Source: Clostridiales bacterium (lineage in GTDB: Bacteria; Bacillota; Clostridia; Peptostreptococcales; Anaerovoracaceae). Taken from it: 64,000 nt of DNA. This document shows, piece after piece, positions 9,470 to 17,561 of the stretch (positions are counted from its first letter, which is position 1; every line of letters starts with the position of its first letter). The stretch spans positions 1 through 64,000 of the forward strand of contig SVCU01000004.1 in assembly GCA_015058215.1 (NCBI GenBank). The letters run 5' to 3'. Below the pieces are notes generated by a model. It saw only the letters and a list, made by a program, of their open reading frames with translations, had not been told where the DNA came from and ran no database searches. Made by a program: the position numbers and the translations under genes.

Positions 9470-10750
9470 ATGCAGACCCGAACCATCGTAATCAAAAAAC
9501 TGGTTTCCCGGTTCAATTTCCATTACAGTCTGGTGCAGGGCACGTACTGGATGTCCTATGCCTGCCTGGTGAGCTTTGCTGCGGTACTGCTGCAGGCCAA
9601 AGGCTTTGCCATGGGCACGGTGGGGATCATTCTGGCGGTGTCCAACATCATTTCCGTGGTGCTGCAGCCGGAAGTGGCTGCGGCGGTGGACCGGAACCAT
9701 AAGATCCATCTGAAAAACGTGATCGCCGGCTTTTCGGCCGCTGCGGTCTTTTTCTGCCTGCTGCTGAAGTTCTGCGGCAGCAGCGCGGCCCTGGTGGCCC
9801 TGTTCTTCGTGGGAGCCTCCATGCTGCACATCACTCTGCAGTCTCTGGTGAACGCTCTGGGCATGGAAACCATCGAAAAGGGCGTTCCCATCAATTACGG
9901 GCTGGCGAGGGGAATGGGCTCCATCACCTTTGCGGGGCTGACCTTCTTCCTGGGGGACCTGGTGGAACAGAAGGGCGTGGATGTGCTGATCTACGGCTAT
10001 GCGCTCCTGGCCGTTGTCATGGCCTTGCTGTGCCTGCTGTATCTGGTGCCCGTGCAGCCCGGTTACTGGAAAGCCCGGGACGAGCGCGGCCGACGCAGCG
10101 TGGCCCGTGCCCTGCGGGAAAGCCGTCTCTCCCTGGACGAAGAAAAGAACAAGAATGCCCAGCGCCGCAAGAGCACGGGAAATCCGGTAGAATTCTTCCG
10201 GAAGTATCCGGCCTTCGGCATGGCGCTGGTGGGCATGGTGTGCATGCATACCTCCCATGCCTTTTTCAACAACTACATGATCGCCATCGCGGAAAAGTGC
10301 GGCGGCGGCAGCGGTGTCACCGGCATCTGCATGGGCATCGCCGCATTTACGGAGCTTCCCATGCTGGTGCTGTTCAACCGGATCCTGCAAAAGTGGAAGG
10401 TGGAGCAGGTAATCCCCGCTGCGGGCATCGGCTTCAGCATCAAGGCGGCCCTGGCCCTTGCGGCCACATCGGTCCCCATGCTGTACGCGGCGCAGTTCTG
10501 TCAGCTTTTCGCCTATGCTCTCTATCTGCCGTCTCTGGTGCATTTCGCCCGGTATTCCGTGGATGTGGAAGACATGGTGCAGGGGCAGGCCTATGGCGGC
10601 ATTGCCATGAGCATTGCCGGCGTTCTGGGCAGTCTGGGCGGTGGTTTCCTCATTGATGGCATCGGTGTCAACGGGATGCTGGCGGTGGCGGTGGTGCTGC
10701 CGCTGATCGGCGTGGCCATCTTTACGGTGAGCCGCAGAAAGAAGGCCTGA
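9470..10750 (+). CDS. MFS transporter, second of a tandem pair
   Basis: 426 residues, paralogue of the gene just upstream and colinear with it over its whole length. It carries a longer, strongly charged central cytoplasmic loop (about residues 200-236, rich in Arg, Lys and Glu) that the first copy lacks. Membrane helices and the C-terminal GGFLIDGIGVNGMLAVAVVL are shared. Only 54 bases separate the pair, so they are probably co-transcribed. They may form a heteromer or have diverged in substrate; the sequence does not decide. Confidence 0.88.
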   Translation: MQTRTIVIKKLVSRFNFHYSLVQGTYWMSYACLVSFAAVLLQAKGFAMGTVGIILAVSNIISVVLQPEVAAAVDRNHKIHLKNVIAGFSAAAVFFCLLLKFCGSSAALVALFFVGASMLHITLQSLVNALGMETIEKGVPINYGLARGMGSITFAGLTFFLGDLVEQKGVDVLIYGYALLAVVMALLCLLYLVPVQPGYWKARDERGRRSVARALRESRLSLDEEKNKNAQRRKSTGNPVEFFRKYPAFGMALVGMVCMHTSHAFFNNYMIAIAEKCGGGSGVTGICMGIAAFTELPMLVLFNRILQKWKVEQVIPAAGIGFSIKAALALAATSVPMLYAAQFCQLFAYALYLPSLVHFARYSVDVEDMVQGQAYGGIAMSIAGVLGSLGGGFLIDGIGVNGMLAVAVVLPLIGVAIFTVSRRKKA

Positions 10751-10777
10751 GAAGCAGGTGCAGAAAGAGGGATTCCT

Positions 10778-11125
10778 ATGGATCAGACTGCGGAAAAAGT
10801 GCAGAAACCCTATTATGTATACATGATGCGCTGTGAGGACGGCAGTCTTTATACGGGCATGACCACGGATCCGGAACGGCGGCTCGCGGAGCATATGGCC
10901 CGGGGCGAAGAAGGAGCAAAGTACACCAGAGCCCGCCGGGTGATCCGCATGGATGCCCTTTGGCAGACGGAGACCCGCAGCCAGGCGCTGAAGCTGGAAT
11001 ACGCCCTGAAACAGCTGAAAAAAGCACAAAAGGAACAGGTGGTCCAAAACGTCGGGAAAGCGGCTGAAATCGCCGAAAAACTGCCTTTGGACGGGTGCCG
11101 CAGAGTACCTGTATTGAAAGAATAA
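10778..11125 (+). CDS. GIY-YIG domain protein (YhbQ/UPF0213 type)
   Basis: 115 residues. The single-domain GIY-YIG fold is clear: YYVYMMRC (GIY strand), GSLYTGMT (YIG strand), then the arginine-containing helix PERRLAEH and a later glutamate in KLEYALKQLK. Family members are small stand-alone DNA nucleases of unclear cellular role. A C-terminal extension of about 30 residues follows the domain. An intrinsic terminator follows the stop, closing this transcription unit before the spoIIIA cluster. Confidence 0.9.
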   Translation: MDQTAEKVQKPYYVYMMRCEDGSLYTGMTTDPERRLAEHMARGEEGAKYTRARRVIRMDALWQTETRSQALKLEYALKQLKKAQKEQVVQNVGKAAEIAEKLPLDGCRRVPVLKE

Positions 11126-11136
11126 AAGAATGATCG

Positions 11137-11174
11137 CTCCGAAGATCCCAAAGTGGGGTCTCCGGAGTTTTTTT
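11137..11174 (+). terminator. Intrinsic terminator after the GIY-YIG gene
   Basis: Imperfect stem CTCCG-AGA-CCC paired with GGG-TCT-CGGAG around a short loop, followed by seven T. It separates the transporter/GIY-YIG unit from the spoIIIA cluster. Confidence 0.8.
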
Positions 11175-11182
11175 ATTTGCGG

Positions 11183-11211
11183 GAATGGAAGGGACAAGGT
11201 TCGCATAGAGT
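11183..11211 (+). promoter_or_regulatory. Candidate sigma-E-type promoter of spoIIIA
   Basis: CATAGAGT at 11204-11211 resembles the sigma-E -10 element (CATAnAnT), with GAATGG 15 bases upstream as a poor -35. The core CGCATAGARTGAG recurs before spoIVFA at 27749-27761. In Bacillus subtilis both operons are transcribed by sigma E. The match is by eye and the -35 is weak. Confidence 0.4.
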
Positions 11212-11228
11212 GAGGTAGGACAAGGAAA

Positions 11229-11246
11229 AGGTGCCGATGGGCACCT
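11229..11246 (+). other. Leader hairpin before spoIIIAA
   Basis: Perfect 7-bp stem AGGTGCC/GGCACCT with a 4-base loop, in the untranslated leader 37 bases before the spoIIIAA start. No T tract follows, so it is not a terminator. It may stabilise the mRNA. Confidence 0.5.
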
Positions 11247-11282
11247 CTGTGGAACGAAGGAATCCGCAAGAAAGGAGCAGTT

Positions 11283-12215
11283 GTGGATGAGATTTTGAGA
11301 AAGCTGCCGGAGGATCTGGCAGAGGAAATACGGAAGGCGGCGGAGGGGGTGACCGCCTGCAGCGGAACGGCAGGGCCGGAAGAGATCCACCTGACCGCCG
11401 GCCGGCCCGTCCGGCTGAAGCAGGCCGGCCGCTCCCTGGAACTTCCTTATACCATGACCCAAAGCCGGCTGGAGCGGATCTTTGCAGGTCTTCTGGACCA
11501 TTCCGTCTACGCCCGGCAGGAAGAACTGCAAAAAGGGTTTCTGACCGTAAAAGGGGGAAGCCGGGTAGGGGTCTGCGGCCGTACTGTGGTGGAAAATGGG
11601 AAGGTGGTGACCATACGGGAAATCTCCTCGCTGAACATCAGAAGAGCACGGGAATTTCCGGGAATGGGGAAGGAGGCGGCGGCCGCCATATCCGAACCCG
11701 GCGGCCGCCCGTACAACACGCTGATCCTTTCTCCGCCGGGCTGCGGTAAAACTTCATTGCTGCGGGATCTGATACGGATCTTCAGCTGCCAGGGGTTCCG
11801 CGTGGGCCTCTGTGACGAACGCTCGGAAGTGGCCGGCACCTGGCGGGGCATCCCCTCCTTCGATCTGGGACCCTGCACCGACGTGCTGGACGGCTGTCCC
11901 AAAGCGGTGGGGATGGTCATGCTGCTGCGCTCCATGGCACCGGATGTGATCGCCGCCGATGAGATCGGCCGGGAGGAGGACCGGGAGGCAGCGGAAACCA
12001 TTCTCTGCGCCGGGAGCCGGCTTCTTGTGACCCTCCATGGCCGCACGTACGAAGACGCCCTGCGGTCCCGCATCGGACCGCTGGTGAAGAACGGGGCTTT
12101 CCATCGCCTTGTATTTCTCTCCGCAGAACCGAAGATCGGCACGGTGGCCGCGGTGACGGACGGAGAAGGAAGGTCCTGCGTCACAGCCCGGGAGCAGGAG
12201 GGAGAACGATGCTGA
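11283..12215 (+). CDS. spoIIIAA: Stage III sporulation protein AA (ATPase)
   Basis: 310 residues. Secretion-type ATPase that is thought to energise the SpoIIIA-SpoIIQ channel between mother cell and forespore. The P-loop SPPGCGKTSLLRDLIR is at about residues 149-164. GVCGRTVV, SLNIRRAREFPG and CDERSEVAG are family signatures. Start GTG 11283 follows AAAGGAG. The end overlaps spoIIIAB by 7 bases. Length matches Bacillus SpoIIIAA. Confidence 0.97.
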   Translation: MDEILRKLPEDLAEEIRKAAEGVTACSGTAGPEEIHLTAGRPVRLKQAGRSLELPYTMTQSRLERIFAGLLDHSVYARQEELQKGFLTVKGGSRVGVCGRTVVENGKVVTIREISSLNIRRAREFPGMGKEAAAAISEPGGRPYNTLILSPPGCGKTSLLRDLIRIFSCQGFRVGLCDERSEVAGTWRGIPSFDLGPCTDVLDGCPKAVGMVMLLRSMAPDVIAADEIGREEDREAAETILCAGSRLLVTLHGRTYEDALRSRIGPLVKNGAFHRLVFLSAEPKIGTVAAVTDGEGRSCVTAREQEGERC

Positions 12216-12724
12216 AGCTGCTGTTTTCCTTTTTGCTTCTGCTGGGCGGTACGGGGGCAGGCTGGGCGATGGCCCAGCCCCTGCAGGACCGGAAAAAGCA
12301 GCTGGAGCAGCTCGCGGCTCTCCTGGAAACGCTGCGGGAAGAACTGCGCTACACCAGAAAGCCGCTGGGAGAGCTGGCAGAAGCCATCGGTGCCCGCAGC
12401 GATTCTGCCGCAGGCCGCCTTTTGAACCGGTTTGGGGTCTGCCTTCTGACGGATCCCCTGCAGGGGCCGGCACGGGCAATGGACGAGAGCCTGAACAACA
12501 CGGCGGGCCTCGCCCTTTTGGAAGAGGATCTGCACATCCTTCGGGAGCTGGGGGCAGAGATCGGGAAAACCGACGTGGAAGGGCAGGAAAGCCTTTTGCT
12601 CCGCACCCGGTCCGCCCTGCAAAAACAGCTGCGGGAGGCGGAGGAACTCTGCAGCGGCAAAGGCCGCATGTATCGCGGCATGGGAACTGCCGCCGCGGTC
12701 CTTCTGGTGGTACTGTTTCTGTAA
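12209..12724 (+). CDS. spoIIIAB: Stage III sporulation protein AB
   Basis: 171 residues. N-terminal membrane helix (LLFSFLLLLGGTGAGWAMA), a helical middle part and a second hydrophobic helix at the C-terminus (GMGTAAAVLLVVLFL). RKKQLEQLAALLETLREELRYT is typical of SpoIIIAB, which resembles type II secretion F proteins. It overlaps spoIIIAA and precedes spoIIIAC. Confidence 0.93.
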   Translation: MLKLLFSFLLLLGGTGAGWAMAQPLQDRKKQLEQLAALLETLREELRYTRKPLGELAEAIGARSDSAAGRLLNRFGVCLLTDPLQGPARAMDESLNNTAGLALLEEDLHILRELGAEIGKTDVEGQESLLLRTRSALQKQLREAEELCSGKGRMYRGMGTAAAVLLVVLFL

Positions 12725-12738
12725 CAAAGGAGGAAACC

Positions 12739-12939
12739 ATGGATTTCAGTGTGGATATTATTTTCAAAATCGCTGCGGTGGGCATCATTGTAGCTGTCCT
12801 GAATCAGGTGCTGATCCGGGCCGGGCGGGAAGACCAGGCCATGATGACCACACTGGCCGGCATTCTGGTGGTCCTGGTGATCATCATCCAGATGGTCAAT
12901 GAATTTTTCACCACGGTCAAAACCATGTTTCAGCTGTAA
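12739..12939 (+). CDS. spoIIIAC: Stage III sporulation protein AC
   Basis: 66 residues with two membrane helices. The segment GIIVAVLNQVLIRAGREDQA is strongly conserved in SpoIIIAC. Strong AAAGGAGG before the ATG. Part of the feeding-tube membrane complex. Confidence 0.96.
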   Translation: MDFSVDIIFKIAAVGIIVAVLNQVLIRAGREDQAMMTTLAGILVVLVIIIQMVNEFFTTVKTMFQL

Positions 12940-12951
12940 AAGGGGTTTCCC

Positions 12952-13341
12952 ATGGATCTTTTTCGCATCGGTGCCATCGCCCTTTGCGGCGTGTTTTTGG
13001 CGGCACTCTCCAGGGAGAATAAATCGGGGATGCGGCTGTACATCGTTACGGCGGTCTCGCTGATCCTTCTGACACAGATCCTCAGCGGCATCGGGCAGGT
13101 GAAAACCTTTCTGGAAACCATTTACCGGGCCCTCCCCGACGGGAAAGAACACTTTTCCATCCTGCTGAAAGCGGTGGCCATGGCATATGTGACGGAGTTC
13201 ACCGGTGCCCTTTGCAGGGACGCGGGGGAAAGCTCCATTGCGGAAAAAGCGGAGCTTGCGGGAAAGGTGGCCATTTTCATCACGGCCATGCCCATTCTCG
13301 GCAATGTGCTGGAAACCATCACCGAACTGCTGGGGGGATGA
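12952..13341 (+). CDS. spoIIIAD: Stage III sporulation protein AD
   Basis: 129 residues with about four membrane helices, homologous to SpoIIIAC in its first part. FRIGAIALCGVFLAALSRENK at the N-terminus and YVTEFTGALCRDAGESSIAEK further on are family features. It ends 4 bases before the spoIIIAE start, whose ribosome site (GGGGGG) lies inside this gene. Confidence 0.95.
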   Translation: MDLFRIGAIALCGVFLAALSRENKSGMRLYIVTAVSLILLTQILSGIGQVKTFLETIYRALPDGKEHFSILLKAVAMAYVTEFTGALCRDAGESSIAEKAELAGKVAIFITAMPILGNVLETITELLGG

Positions 13342-13345
13342 CGAA

Positions 13346-14464
13346 ATGACAGAAAAAGAATTTCTGGAACGAATGGAGGAAGGGGCACAGCTATCGGAAT
13401 CGCAGCTGCAGGAGCAGCTGGAACAGCTGGATCTTTCACCCCTGGACGATCTGATCGAAGGGGCGGTGCTTCCGGGCCTGGAGGATCTCAGCGCGGCGGA
13501 GATCCTGGCTAAAATCCTGGAAGGGGAGCTTTTATTTGACTGGACGACTCTGGCGGAACTGGGCAAAAACCTGTTGGTGGGTGAACTGCGGAGTTCCCTG
13601 TATCTCTGTGCGGAGATTCTGGCCATCTGCATTCTGACCGGACTGCTGCGGAACCTGTCCGGTACCTTTGGGGAAGGGACTGCATCCCGCATGGCGGCTC
13701 TGGTCTGCAGCTGTACGGTGATCGCTTTGTGCCTGTCCGGTTTTCAGCAGGCCTACGGTCTTGCTTCGGAAACCATCGAAACCCTCTGCAGCCTGATGGG
13801 GGCGCTTCTTCCGGTAATGGCACCTCTCCTGATCTCCATGGGGAATGTGACGTCCGGCAGTCTTCTGGATCCGCTGGTTTCCGGCGCCATCGCCCTTTTT
13901 GCCTCCTGGGCCGGCAGGATCATCCTGCCGCTGTTCTTTCTGTCTTCGGTGTTTTTCCTGGGAAATAGTCTCATGAGCCGCAGCTACGTGAAACGCCTGG
14001 CAGGGCTTCTGCGCAGCGCCGGTCTGTTTCTGACCGGCCTTTCCGTAACGGTGTTCACCGGATTTTCCGCCCTGCAGAATCTGGCGGCGCAGAATGCGGA
14101 CAGCTTGCTGCTCCGGACAGCCAAATACGTCACCTCCGGTTCCATTCCCATCGTGGGAGGCTTCGCGGCGGATTCTCTGGATCTGGTGATGCAGTGCGCC
14201 CGGGTGATCAAAAATGGGCTGGGGATCTTCGGGATGGCTGCGGCTGCGGGGCTTCTTGTGATGCCGCTTTTGAAGATCCTGGTGCTGAGCCTGCTCTACA
14301 AAGGCACGGCGGCTCTGGCGGAACCGCTGGGAGATCCGGTGGTCACCGAATGTCTGGGGGAAATGGGAACCTCCATCATGCTTCTCGGGGTGGTACTGCT
14401 GCTCTGTGCCTTGATGTTTTTCCTGTTTCTGGCCATCCTGGTCTCTGCGGGAAGCGCGATGTAG
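13346..14464 (+). CDS. spoIIIAE: Stage III sporulation protein AE
   Basis: 372 residues, multi-spanning membrane protein. A charged N-terminal region (about 80 residues, Glu-rich) precedes some eight hydrophobic helices. LMGALLPVMAPLLISMGNVTS and SIPIVGGFAADSLDLV are typical of SpoIIIAE. I placed the start at ATG 13346, just after spoIIIAD. An in-frame extension reaching 13205 would run through spoIIIAD coding sequence and has no ribosome site. Confidence 0.95.
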   Translation: MTEKEFLERMEEGAQLSESQLQEQLEQLDLSPLDDLIEGAVLPGLEDLSAAEILAKILEGELLFDWTTLAELGKNLLVGELRSSLYLCAEILAICILTGLLRNLSGTFGEGTASRMAALVCSCTVIALCLSGFQQAYGLASETIETLCSLMGALLPVMAPLLISMGNVTSGSLLDPLVSGAIALFASWAGRIILPLFFLSSVFFLGNSLMSRSYVKRLAGLLRSAGLFLTGLSVTVFTGFSALQNLAAQNADSLLLRTAKYVTSGSIPIVGGFAADSLDLVMQCARVIKNGLGIFGMAAAAGLLVMPLLKILVLSLLYKGTAALAEPLGDPVVTECLGEMGTSIMLLGVVLLLCALMFFLFLAILVSAGSAM

Positions 14465-14526
14465 AAGCATGATCGTTGCAAGTAACTGTGCTTCGCGATG
14501 GGAAACTGCAGGAAAAGGAGGGTCTC

Positions 14527-14679
14527 ATGACAGACTGGGTACGCAGCATTTTTCTCATGGTGACGGTGATCTCCTTTCTGGAAGGGATCCTGCCGGGCGG
14601 CCGCATGAAAAAATATCTGGAATTCATTTTTGCCCTGACGGTGCTGGGGGTGATTCTATCCCCGCTGCAGCCATCATAA
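14527..14679 (+). CDS. spoIIIAF: Minimal stage III sporulation protein AF (two membrane helices only)
   Basis: 50 residues: MTDWVRSIFLMVTV, a PGGRMKKYLEF linker and a second helix ending GVILSPLQPS. This matches the two N-terminal helices of SpoIIIAF by pattern and by position between AE and AG. The Bacillus protein is about 200 residues with an extracytoplasmic domain that is absent here. The stop is followed at once by the AGGAGG of spoIIIAG, so there is no downstream remnant. AAAAGGAGG supports ATG 14527; an in-frame ATG at 14476 lacks one. Confidence 0.8.
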   Translation: MTDWVRSIFLMVTVISFLEGILPGGRMKKYLEFIFALTVLGVILSPLQPS

Positions 14680-14699
14680 AGTGAAAGACAGGAGGAACT

Positions 14700-15110
14700 A
14701 TGTGGATCAAAAAGTGGAAAGAGGAGGGGGCCGCCAACGGGCTTTTGAACAAATTTCTGGCCCTGGTGGTGCTTTCTGCCGCAGCACTTTTGCTTCTGAA
14801 CGTGCTGCAGGATGATCGGGACGGCAGACAGCAGATCGTGGACGAGGACGGCGGAGAAGAGGTTCTGGAGACCGGTCTCAGCCGCGAAGAACTGCGGCTT
14901 CAGGGGCTCCTGGAAACCATGAAGGACGTGGGGCGGGTCTCCGTACGGATCACCCTTTCGGAGGAAAAGGGGACGGTACAGGGGGTGGCGGTGTCTGCGG
15001 AAGGCGCAGGAAGTCCGGTGGTGAAAAGCCGCATTCTGGATACGGTGTCCGCCCTGTATTCCATCGGCGTAGAACAGATATCGGTGTTTGAACGGCAGGC
15101 TGGTCTTTGA
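14700..15110 (+). CDS. spoIIIAG: Stage III sporulation protein AG
   Basis: 136 residues, shorter than the ~230 of Bacillus. N-terminal membrane helix (LLNKFLALVVLSAAALLLLN), a charged linker, and a C-terminal ring-forming domain (residues ~58-130) with MKDVGRVSVRITLSEEKG and RILDTVSALYSIGVEQISVFE. SpoIIIAG forms a large ring in the intermembrane space. The ribosome site AGGAGG is strong. Confidence 0.93.
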   Translation: MWIKKWKEEGAANGLLNKFLALVVLSAAALLLLNVLQDDRDGRQQIVDEDGGEEVLETGLSREELRLQGLLETMKDVGRVSVRITLSEEKGTVQGVAVSAEGAGSPVVKSRILDTVSALYSIGVEQISVFERQAGL

Positions 15111-15146
15111 CGGCAGGCCGCTTTGCAAGGAAAGGGAGGAACGGGT

Positions 15147-15800
15147 ATGAATCGAAAAGAATGGGAAAAGGTGGCGGTCATGGGGGCGATGATCCTTTTG
15201 CTTGTGGGGGCCGGTGTACTGGGGCAGGAACTGAAAAAGCGGGAGGAGACGCGGCTGGCAAATTCCGGGTATGTGCGCTACGAGGAGGAGCAGATGGCGG
15301 AAGCGGGGCAGGAGGATCCGGAAATCGGTGAGCATGACGGCGAAGTTCTGGTGGACAGTCTGGAGCTTTCCGCACTTCCCGGGAAATCAACGGCTACCGA
15401 GGATATTTCCCTGGTCACTTCCGATGAGATCTCCGATGCCTCCGGAGCCACCGGCGACGGCTATTTCGCAGAACAAAGGGCCACTCTGGATATGGACCGG
15501 GATAAGATCCTTTCCATGCTGACCTCCGTCATTGAAGGAACGGGGGAAGACGGAGCCAAGGCCAATGCCGCCCAGCAGAAACTGAAGCTGATCGAATACA
15601 TGGACCAGGAACGGACCATGGAAAGCCTGATCGGGAACAAGGGCTACGCCAATGTGATGGTGGTCATGACGGACAGTTCCGTTACCGTGACCGTCGGAAA
15701 ACAGACCCTCTCCGACAGCGATGTGGCGAAAATCATGGATATCGTTCTGCGGGAGACCGGAAGAAGTGCATCCCAGGTGGTGATCCAGTGCAAAAACTGA
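15147..15800 (+). CDS. spoIIIAH: Stage III sporulation protein AH
   Basis: 217 residues. N-terminal membrane anchor (AVMGAMILLLVGAGVLG), a variable acidic linker and a C-terminal domain of the YscJ/FliF type (residues ~105-215) with YFAEQRATLDMDRDKIL, GYANVMVVMTD and SASQVVIQCKN at the end. It partners the forespore protein SpoIIQ. GGGAGGA before ATG 15147 fixes the start. Last gene of the spoIIIA cluster. Confidence 0.95.
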   Translation: MNRKEWEKVAVMGAMILLLVGAGVLGQELKKREETRLANSGYVRYEEEQMAEAGQEDPEIGEHDGEVLVDSLELSALPGKSTATEDISLVTSDEISDASGATGDGYFAEQRATLDMDRDKILSMLTSVIEGTGEDGAKANAAQQKLKLIEYMDQERTMESLIGNKGYANVMVVMTDSSVTVTVGKQTLSDSDVAKIMDIVLRETGRSASQVVIQCKN

Positions 15801-15810
15801 GCGGCTGCCC

Positions 15811-15839
15811 TTGCGAAAACGGGGAAATACTGCTATACT
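15811..15839 (+). promoter_or_regulatory. Sigma-A promoter of the asp23-nusB unit
   Basis: TTGCGA (-35, 15811-15816) and TATACT (-10, 15834-15839) with a 17-base spacer, 22 bases before the Asp23 start. It begins a housekeeping unit directly behind the sporulation cluster. Confidence 0.7.
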
Positions 15840-15861
15840 ATTGAAGACTGGGGGCGATAGT

Positions 15862-16173
15862 ATGGCACCGACTGAAGAAAAGGTCGCCGCGCAGAAGATC
15901 AGCGACGATAAAATTGCAAATTGTGTCCGGGATGCCGCACTTCGCACGGAAGGGGTCGCATCTCTCAGCAAAGGTGTCCGCGTTTCCCAAAACGAGAAAC
16001 GGGTCTCGGCCGATGTGTACATCGCCGTGGAATACGGATACCGGATCCCCAGTGTAGCCTGGGATATCCAGGAACATGTAAAAAAAGACCTGGCCGCGCA
16101 GTTCGGTCTGGGCGTGAAGGCCGTGAACATCTACATTCAGGGCGTGTACATCCCCAAAGACCACGTGCAGTAA
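15862..16173 (+). CDS. Asp23/Gls24 family envelope stress protein
   Basis: 103 residues, a YqhY-like small Asp23 protein. It shows KISDDKIANCVRDAALRTEGVASLSKGV, split by the usual loop, and YGYRIPSVAWDIQEHVK. In Bacillus, YqhY is encoded next to accBC and nusB and affects acetyl-CoA carboxylase; here accB and accC are absent and spoIIIAH lies upstream. Start ATG 15862 fits the promoter just upstream; the ribosome site GGGGGCGA is modest. Confidence 0.92.
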   Translation: MAPTEEKVAAQKISDDKIANCVRDAALRTEGVASLSKGVRVSQNEKRVSADVYIAVEYGYRIPSVAWDIQEHVKKDLAAQFGLGVKAVNIYIQGVYIPKDHVQ

Positions 16174-16225
16174 CAGGCCGCGAAACTTGAAAAAGACATT
16201 CATACGATAGGGAAGGAATTGCAGT

Positions 16226-16633
16226 ATGCGCAGAAAAGACGCAAGAGAAAGTTTTATGCAGATGCTTTTCGAAATGGAAATGCAGAAGGATTACAGCCGC
16301 GATAAGATGGACCAGTTCCTGAATGAACACGTGGATGAAGCCAAAACTCCCGACTATTTCGAGATGCTGTTCAAAGCCATCGACGAGCATCTGGCCGAAA
16401 TCGATGAAAAACTGCAGAAAGCCAGCAGCAACTGGACTCTGGACCGCTTCAACAAGGTGGACCTGGCCATCCTGCGCCTGGCTGCCGCCGAACTGTTTTA
16501 CTGCGAACAGATCCCCGATGCCGTTTCCATCAACGAGGCCGTAGAACTGGCCAAGAAGTATGGCACCGATGATTCCGCACGGTTCATCAACGGTGTTTTG
16601 GGCAAGGTTTACAGAAATGATTCTGGCCTTTGA
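16226..16633 (+). CDS. nusB: Transcription antitermination factor NusB
   Basis: 135-residue all-helical RNA-binding protein. RRKDARESFMQMLFEMEMQKD and the C-terminal PDAVSINEAVELAKKYGTDDSARFINGVLGKV, split by small variations, are the classical NusB ends. With NusE it binds boxA in rRNA leaders. GGAAGGA precedes the ATG. The 3' end overlaps the next gene by 17 bases. Confidence 0.97.
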   Translation: MRRKDARESFMQMLFEMEMQKDYSRDKMDQFLNEHVDEAKTPDYFEMLFKAIDEHLAEIDEKLQKASSNWTLDRFNKVDLAILRLAAAELFYCEQIPDAVSINEAVELAKKYGTDDSARFINGVLGKVYRNDSGL

Positions 16634-17561
16634 TACAAGCAATTACACAACTTCTCTGGCCTTGGTCTCCAAGGAAGGGAAGATCATAAAAGATGAGCGC
16701 ATTCCGCTGAAAGTGAAAAAGGGCGAACGGGGGCTCCGGCAATCCGACGCTCTTTTTCAGCATTGGGGAAATCTCCCCGAACTGGCGGAACGGGCGCTGG
16801 CTGATGTGCCTGCAGAACAGATCTGTGCGGTAGCGGCCTCCGATCGTCCCCGGGCGGTGGAAGGCTCCTATATGCCGGTGTTTCTTGCAGGCATTCAATT
16901 TGGACGGGCTCTTGCAGCGACGCTGCACGTGCCCTTCTTTACGTTCTCTCATCAGGAAGGGCATATGGCCGCCGGTTCCTTCGAAACCGTTCTGGAAGGC
17001 GAGGATACCTTCCTGGCCTGGCATCTTTCCGGAGGCACCTGCGAGCTTCTGCGCTGGTCTGCCGGTGAGGAAGAACTGCTGGGAGGCACGTTGGATCTTT
17101 CCTTCGGCCAGGTGATCGACCGGGTAGGGGTCGCCATGGGCCTTGGGTTCCCTGCGGGGAAAGCCCTGGACGAAATGGCCCTGCGGGCAGAGAGTCTGCA
17201 GCCCGGAAAACAGAATCGATTGAGTCGCTTAACAATAAAAGGGTTACGGTTTAACCTTTCCGGCATCGAAACCCAGCTGCAGCGTGCCCTGGATGCCGGT
17301 GAAAACCGCGATTTCCTGGTGCTGGAACTGTTCCGCAAAATGGCGGATTGCCTCTGGAAGGTCAGTCTGGCCGCTGCAGAAGAGACGGGCATCAAGAGTG
17401 TACTTTTTGCCGGCGGTGTCAGCAGCAGCACCTTCCTGCGCAGAGAACTTCTGCGGCTTTCGGAAGGCAGCGGTTTGCAGCTGGCCTTCGGCAGACCGGC
17501 ACTTTCGTCGGATAACGCCGTGGGAACGGCCCTTCTGGGGAGGAAAGCGCTATGGCAATAA
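16617..17561 (+). CDS. TsaD/Kae1-like (M22, Gcp-type) protein
   Basis: 314 residues of the ASKHA fold related to TsaD. FSHQEGH at about residues 109-115 carries the HxExH metal-binding pattern, and FAGGVSSSTFLR is the phosphate-binding loop. Clostridia commonly keep this shorter paralogue beside nusB and xseA in addition to true TsaD, so the t6A function should not be assumed. Start ATG 16617 lies inside nusB. It overlaps xseA by 10 bases, suggesting a tightly coupled operon. Confidence 0.85.
   Translation: MILAFDTSNYTTSLALVSKEGKIIKDERIPLKVKKGERGLRQSDALFQHWGNLPELAERALADVPAEQICAVAASDRPRAVEGSYMPVFLAGIQFGRALAATLHVPFFTFSHQEGHMAAGSFETVLEGEDTFLAWHLSGGTCELLRWSAGEEELLGGTLDLSFGQVIDRVGVAMGLGFPAGKALDEMALRAESLQPGKQNRLSRLTIKGLRFNLSGIETQLQRALDAGENRDFLVLELFRKMADCLWKVSLAAAEETGIKSVLFAGGVSSSTFLRRELLRLSEGSGLQLAFGRPALSSDNAVGTALLGRKALWQ

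Noticed and set aside
8186..11269. 1027-codon open frame on the - strand across the MFS pair and GIY-YIG gene
   Set aside because: It runs antisense to three clear gene families, has no family features and no ribosome site. Such frames are expected from the codon bias of this GC-rich DNA.
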